Assembly: GCF_001680005.1 (NCBI RefSeq)
Contig: NC_033559.1
Location: 930,001 to 994,000 of the forward strand
Direction of reading: 5' to 3'
DNA length: 64,000 nucleotides
Source of the DNA: Plasmodium coatneyi
Taxonomy: Eukaryota; Apicomplexa; Aconoidasida; Haemosporida; Plasmodiidae
Made by a program: the position numbers and the translations under genes. Under the pieces are notes generated by a model, which saw only the letters and a list, made by a program, of their open reading frames with translations, searched no databases and was not told where the DNA came from. Below are positions 58,107 to 64,000 of the stretch, piece by piece; position 1 is the first letter of the stretch, and the number at the start of each line of letters is the position of its first letter.

Positions 58107-61100
58107 ATGATGGATACCCCAAAGGAAGAGGAGGAGTACACAATACCGCGATACGCACGAAAAAAGAAAAAAAAAAAAAATAGAGCAAACTTGTGCACAC
58201 CTATTAGCCACAGGATGTAGTGACAACAGTGGACAGCTTCTCCATCGATCCACTCTACCCCACAGGGAATACTTAAAGCTGATAAAATGCTCGAACAATG
58301 TGGAGTTCAAGACAAACGAGGAGATAGACGCGCTGGAAATTTGTATGGAGAAATCCATCAATTTGAAAATAATCCAGTACTTTGTTAACATAAAGGAGTT
58401 GTACTTGATAAAAAATAACATCTCTGATGTGACACCCTTGCTGGAGTGCACAAATCTGAGGGTCTTATTTCTGCAAATCAATAAGATCAGGAGCGTCCTA
58501 GGTAAAGAAGGGAGACGACATGACAAAGAAGGTGCCCCTTTTGTCCCGATTGCACTTTTTGCTTGTATCTAACGCGGTTACTCCATAAGCGGGTGAACTG
58601 AGAGAAAATTATGTTTGATCATCCGTTGGGCGCGCAGACGAAGCGGCAAATGGGGAGATGCACCTTTCCCTGTTCCGCTTCGTATTTGCCGTTCCCCCTT
58701 CACAGTTCCTCTTTCACCGCCCCGTTTTCACCGCAGGGCTCGGGAAGCTGAAGAAACTGGAGAAACTGAACCTCTTCAGCAATGAACTGACGGAGAGTGG
58801 CATCGACCTGGGAGAAAACAAACAGTTGTACTACATCGACCTGAGCGACAACGCACTGGAAAGTATCGACTTCTTCTGGTGTACCACTTCTTTTGTGCAC
58901 ATCAATTTAGCCAACAATCGGATTCGAACCCTGGATCCGCTGCGGAATAATGCAAAATTGGAGCACCTAAATGTCAGCGGGAACAGGTTTGCCTCTCCTG
59001 CCTTGATCAGAGGGGCGGCTTCCACTGGCCCCCCCCAGTTCCGCAATTACACCGATCCGTTCGCTACCCATTCGCTGAGAACTCTCCGCTAATTTGCCAA
59101 CCACCACCACCACCTTGGAAGGCTCGAACGTTTTGAAGACGTCCAGGCGCTCCGCTTACTGCCGAACATTAAGGAGCTGTACCTCAGTTCGATCTACTAC
59201 AGTAATGGTGCACGCGGATACACAGATCGTAATATGGTGATTGTGTGATAACAGCATCTGCCCTGTACAATACAGGACTCACAATCCACGTTGCACTCCA
59301 CTCTACGTTCCGCCCCCCTACAGGAAGCAGCACTCTAGTGGAGAGCCTACTCTACAAGCACTACTTCTGCACTAATTTTCCAAATTTACTGGTAGGGAAG
59401 AAATGGCGCCGGGGCCCTGCACGTGGTTGTACTTCCGTTGTGATGGGGTATACGGACATGGACATTGCATTCGATAAGATTGCTCTTCGGTGTGCTCCTA
59501 CTGCCAAACTTCACCACCTCCCCACCTGCCTTGCTACCAGATATTAGACCACCAAGTGGTGAGCAGCCAGGACAGGAAGCTAACCGCGCGGGACATGGAG
59601 ACACTCAGAAGCATCTCCGACTTCAAAATAAATTTTATCGAAGAAAAATACATAAAGGAAAAACACCACCTCCTGTTCATAAACAACAAAAATTTATTTT
59701 ACTTGAATGAAGTTCTATGGCCAATTCATCTTTATCTCAACCTGGAGGGATCTCCAATGGATGCTGTAATTGACTACTATTAATTTTAGACGTACATTGT
59801 TGTGGGTCTTTTTTATGTCCCTATTTTATATGTGCACAATTTGGACAAAACTGCCTGAACGGTTCACGCAAAATTTTATGTTTCAAATGGGCACCTGTGA
59901 ATAACTTCTCCCTTTTTTTTTTTTTTTTCCTGAAAAGAATACCGAGGGGGAACACGAGCGAATGGAAGAGATAAAACGGGAGGTATCCTTTCTACTGAGC
60001 GCGTACACCTCCAGGTGGGACCGTCAAGAAGGTGAAGTGTATCATGTGTGGGAGCAACATCGCGCTTTGGAACTCCCCCAAATGGGAACCCTCCTAATGA
60101 GAGCTTCCTCCTTCCCCCCCGCGGCAGATTTAACTACATCCTGAGGAGACTGAAGGAGGAGCGGGACCTGCAAATAAGATATGTCTCCACGTCGATGAAT
60201 TCCTATTTCAATATTTTCTTCCAAGTCGTGACGAAGCAGCAAGCAGAGTGAGCATTCGGGAAGAGCAACTTGTCTGGCCTCTGTGCAGAGATCAAACTGT
60301 GCATCTCTTCAGTTGTTGGTTCGACTGTGCGGGAGGGGAAAGCATGATTCGTGTGGATACGGGATAAAAAGACATCGTATTGGAGTCTCCCCTGTGCAGG
60401 TACACCCAAGTCGAGGATTTACTGAAGCGAAACTTCAGCGCAGAGTCGCTAAAGCGCTACTTTGTGGAGGACATAAAAATTGAAAGCATCATAAAGGTGA
60501 AGAAGCTCAACCATGGTTGCCTGGACGTGTTAATGTAAGTTCACGTGACGTGAACTACTGGGAACTGACAAGTGCCTCTCAGATGGTGCACACTTCCGAC
60601 TCCTCTCTTCCCCCCCATTCGTTCTTTTCTTTTTTTTTTTCCCCTTCCGCAGTGAGGACCACCTGAACAGCGTGGTTTATGAAAAAAATTTGCTCTTCCT
60701 GCATCCGTACAATTAGTAATAATATAAAGGGGGGACAGGATAGAGGGAAGCATATATGAGTAGAACACGGAACGCGCCATTAGTGCTCCCCTATGCACCC
60801 CTTTCCCCACTGCACACACCGCTAACCACCCAACCTCAGCTGCAAAATTAACGACCACTTCGATTTTGACGAGAAAGAACTTGTGGTGGAAGACCCGGAG
60901 AGGAGGAAGTTCTTCGAGAAAAACTTCGTCTGCTCGTGCCTCAGCTTGAGCCACGTGTTGAAGACGGCCATAAGGTAAGTTTGTGTGGGGGGGTGCGCCT
61001 TGGTCGTTTTGCTGCAAACCGGTTGCCCCGTGTAGACGCTGTACATGACCGCACTCCGCCCCAACTCGCAGGATGTTCTTGGCAGAGGATCAGGACGACC

Positions 61101-64000
61101 TGGTGCACCCGATTTACCTTAGAAGCAAGGGGGAAGCAACTCCGGCAAGCATGCCAACCGTGGATGTTTCTCCCACCGCGTGCGCCCAGACAACGGAGGT
61201 GAACCTGAAGAAGAAAATTGTGCGAAGCAGAAAGTTTGACTTCCCCCCAGTTCGCATATACGTCGTGGAGAGTTACTTCTTCCCGAACGAGCACAAAGAA
61301 GTGACGGCCTACAGCTCGTCCGGAGGTCGGAAAGACAATGAAAAAAACGAGCAGTCTAAATTTAAAATATACTACACTCAGCCAAAACACACCAACTTGA
61401 AATATATAGTCAACGTCAGTCTAGTTAGTAGCGGCGGAGCGCTGAATAGCAGCGCAGTGGTGAGCAAGGGAAATTCCCTCATAGGAGTAGGTGCGGAAAA
61501 AAAAGGGAAAGAAAAAGAAAAAAACTTCGACATGGACTTTCTCAATTGTGTAAAAATACAAGATACTGTGGATACTCCAAATGGATCACATGCAAAAAAG
61601 AAACTTAAAAAAGATTTTTACGAATTCCTTTTAACTTTCAAATTGATTAACTTTTTTTATATCACGAAATATTTTATCAAGTTGAGTAAAATAATTTGTG
61701 AGATCAAGAAGTGTGTGTCGATCCTTTTGGCTAGATGTAACTTGAAGTACCTTCTTCCCTTGGGTGTCAAACATTTCCAGGACAAGTTGGAAGTGACTTC
61801 ACCTGAGCATATTCATATATTGGAGAAGAAGAGGTTGGACCTTGTTCGCCTCTTTAGGGAGTCATCTGCAGGTGGGGCTTCCCCCACTGAGGACACTACC
61901 TCCGCAGCAGCTACACAGGACGGGGGTGACAGTAAAGCGCACGCCGAAATGGAAGCCCTACACCTTAGCAGCTTCCACGTGCACAAATTGAACTTGCGAA
62001 TCATACGGGACATTTTTAAAAATTTGAAAAAGTTATGTCTAGTTAATAACAACATCAGCGACTTAAGTTTGCTTTTCCATTGTGGGGAAGACGACATTGA
62101 TTCTTTACTGCACCTCGACCTTTCCTTTAACTGTATCACCACCCTTGCCCCGATATGCAGCAAATTCAAAAAGTTAATGCACTTTGATGTATCTTTTAAC
62201 TGTATTTGTGATTATGTCGAAATTGTAATGTTCAGTCGGAACCATAAGGAGGTGGAGTCGCTATCGCTTGTTGGCAACTCCCTTTATGTGAAGCCCTCAC
62301 ACCAGACGTGTGTCCACCGGATTTTCCCTCGCATCGTATGGCTCAACGGGGTGCGCATCACTTCCAGTGGGGAGTTCGATTTGGAAGAGCACTCTTCAGT
62401 TGGGAGTCCATGGGGCGACGGTAAGATATCCAGGGGAGGTGGCGAATTCGCGCAGCGTGTCAGTGGGATGTGTTGGTGGACTTTCACGGTTTACCACACT
62501 GGGAGTTCCTCCGCCGAAAGGACGATCCTCTGATTCTGCCATCCCCTTCCCTTTGTCCCGTCTGCAGGCCCTAGCAGCGACAGACACGCCATCATTTCCA
62601 AGGAACCCAAGTGCAGCGACTACCTGAATAAAGTGGAACTATTGAACATGTCAGACCTGTACACCCCTCTTCCCATCTCCGACTTCTCCGTTTTGCCAAA
62701 CTTAAAAGAGTTAAATTTGGCCAACAACGGAATGGACAGTGTGGAGAACCTGAAACTACCTACGAGCTTACATAAGCTCAACTTGAGAAACAACAGATTA
62801 AGAAACATCAACTTTTTAAAAAGCCACTTAAACATTGAAATTCTCATTTTGGATAAAAACCATCTTGTAAATATCGACATGGTGAACTGTCTGAAAAGGT
62901 TAAAGGTACTAAGATGTGCACACAACAAATTGGAGACCATCCCATTAATGCAGAATGCACATCTGGTTGAACTAAACATACACGACAACTTCATAGAAGA
63001 CATTACCCACTTGGTTTTGATGAAAAAAAAAAAGTCTCTAAGGTCCATCAACATTTACAAGAACAAAATAAACTTCCCCAATTTAGAACTCTACCTCATC
63101 CACACATTCAGAAATTTGATCATCTTAAATGACACCTATATAGAGAGAGGAGATCATGTAGATTCATTTTTTAAAAAAATATACACCCTTAATGTTTTTC
63201 ATGATCTGTACAACTTATTTCCTCCCTACACATCATTGAGAAATCTCGAAATTAAAAACCTGAAGATTCGAAGCATCATGTTTCGCATCAGCAATGAGAA
63301 CTTTGCCAACTTAGAGCGCCTGGACTTGTCTAACAACTTCCTCAGCAGCATCGCCAACGTGGGCCCGCTTGACGGCCTCAAGGTGGGAAAAGCATCTTTG
63401 CTGCTTCTGCCAACCTGCGCCGCTTAGGCAATTTCCCACGCCATTTTTCTTCATAGTTTTCCTTCATATGTTCCCCCCTGCAGGTCCTCCTCCTAAACAA
63501 CAACAAACATATCAGCGATGAGTCTTTCACGGGACCGGACGAAAGGAACGTATTGAACTCTTTTATGTCACTGGAGGTAGGGGTTGTGCATCAATGCTCA
63601 GATAGAGTAGTGCGCAGGCAAAGTAGTAGGCATATGGGGTGCTGTCCACATGGAGGTACTCCCACCCTGCTAGCTACACTCGTAACGACGGGGTGTCCCT
63701 TCTTTTCTTCACCCTCTCCCCCCCAACTCAATGCAGGAACTGGACATTAGCTCCTGCATGCTGTGCAGAACGGACTTCCTCAGCAAGTGCACCAATTTGA
63801 AAAACTTGAGGAGCCTCAACTTGGAAGGAAATAACATCCACTCAGTGAAGAGCCTGTCCCACTTGGGGAATCTCCTCGACTTAAATTTGTCCAACAACAA
63901 AGTGTCGAAGATGTGCCCTGATTCATTTCCCCCCCATGTGCAGCGGCTGAATCTGTCCAACAACTTGATCAGGTTAGGCGACCATGGGGCGATTGGGCGA
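58107..64000 (+). CDS. LRRC9: LRRC9-like leucine-rich repeat protein, at least 15 exons, truncated by window edge
   Basis: Tentative exons: 58107-58135, 58266-58501, 58737-58986, 59122-59207, 59324-59391, 59541-59765, 59938-60014, 60128-60247, 60400-60534, 60653-60706, 60840-60974, 61072-62420, 62568-63382, 63484-63576, 63737 to about 63972. All junctions keep phase, giving at least 1302 residues. First LRR block: IKELYLIKNNISDV, LRVLFLQINKIRSV, LEKLNLFSNELTE. Then LLILDHQVVSSQDRKLTARD, a helical part, SLKRYFVEDIKIESIIKVKKL, SLSHVLKTAIRMFLAED, IRIYVVESYFFPNEHKEV, and after a low-complexity insertion a second LRR array (LKELNLANNGMDSV, LRSLNLEGNNIHSV). This order of LRR-linker-LRR, with these linker motifs, matches my recollection of vertebrate LRRC9 rather than a simple LRR protein. 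The first junction is uncertain: donor at 58136 (GA|GTACAC) fits best, donor 58217 would give a 49-base intron. LRRC9 has no established biochemical role. Confidence 0.75.

Noticed and set aside
58915..58945. tRNA-like ggattcgaaccc sequence
   Set aside because: It is inside an in-frame LRR exon (NNRIRTLDPL), and no cloverleaf can be drawn around it.

Overview
This window is nuclear DNA of a malaria parasite. The evidence is the gene set (topoisomerase II, PHD-finger giant, RbAp48-like WD40, HID1, NOP10, SF-assemblin, PIMT, Rad4/XPC, SPOUT1-like and LRRC9-like proteins), the Asn/Lys/Ser-rich insertions inside conserved domains, the long A/T homopolymers between and within genes, and many short phase-consistent introns. 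The base composition is moderate rather than extremely AT-rich, which suggests the vivax/knowlesi/cynomolgi group; the species cannot be fixed from the sequence alone. From memory, the order SPC1 - topoisomerase II - PHD2 - CAF1-type WD40 matches a chromosome 14 block of P. falciparum; this is recollection, not a search.

Layout, left to right: the 5' part of signal peptidase subunit SPC1 (minus, running off the left edge); a 4 kb gene-poor region; DNA topoisomerase II (plus, four coding exons); a region that may hold an undescribed small gene at 10797-11803; a very large PHD-finger gene (plus, about 15 kb); an RbAp48/CAF1-type WD40 gene (minus); 2.7 kb without a supported gene; an unrecognised 1094-residue protein (plus); a HID1-family gene (minus); NOP10, SF-assemblin, a MetAP1-type zinc-finger membrane protein, protein isoaspartate methyltransferase and Rad4/XPC (all plus); a SPOUT1-like methyltransferase (minus); and a many-exon LRRC9-like gene (plus) that runs off the right edge.

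Functionally the left half is rich in chromatin and DNA-topology genes (topoisomerase II, PHD protein, RbAp48-like; Rad4/XPC further right). The right half mixes RNA modification (NOP10, SPOUT1-like), protein repair (PIMT), Golgi/secretory trafficking (HID1) and cytoskeleton or basal-body type proteins (SF-assemblin, LRRC9-like).

The strongest points for a second look are: (1) a candidate gene at 10797-11803 with two in-frame TGA codons and an 11-base, phase-matched microexon; (2) two large genes, PHD2-like and HID1-like, whose reading frames are each broken in the same direction at a coding poly-A tract (A20 and A27) although domain continuity shows each is a single protein; and (3) a MetAP1-type zinc finger placed on a membrane protein without a peptidase domain. 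No tRNA, rRNA, CRISPR or mobile element was recognised.
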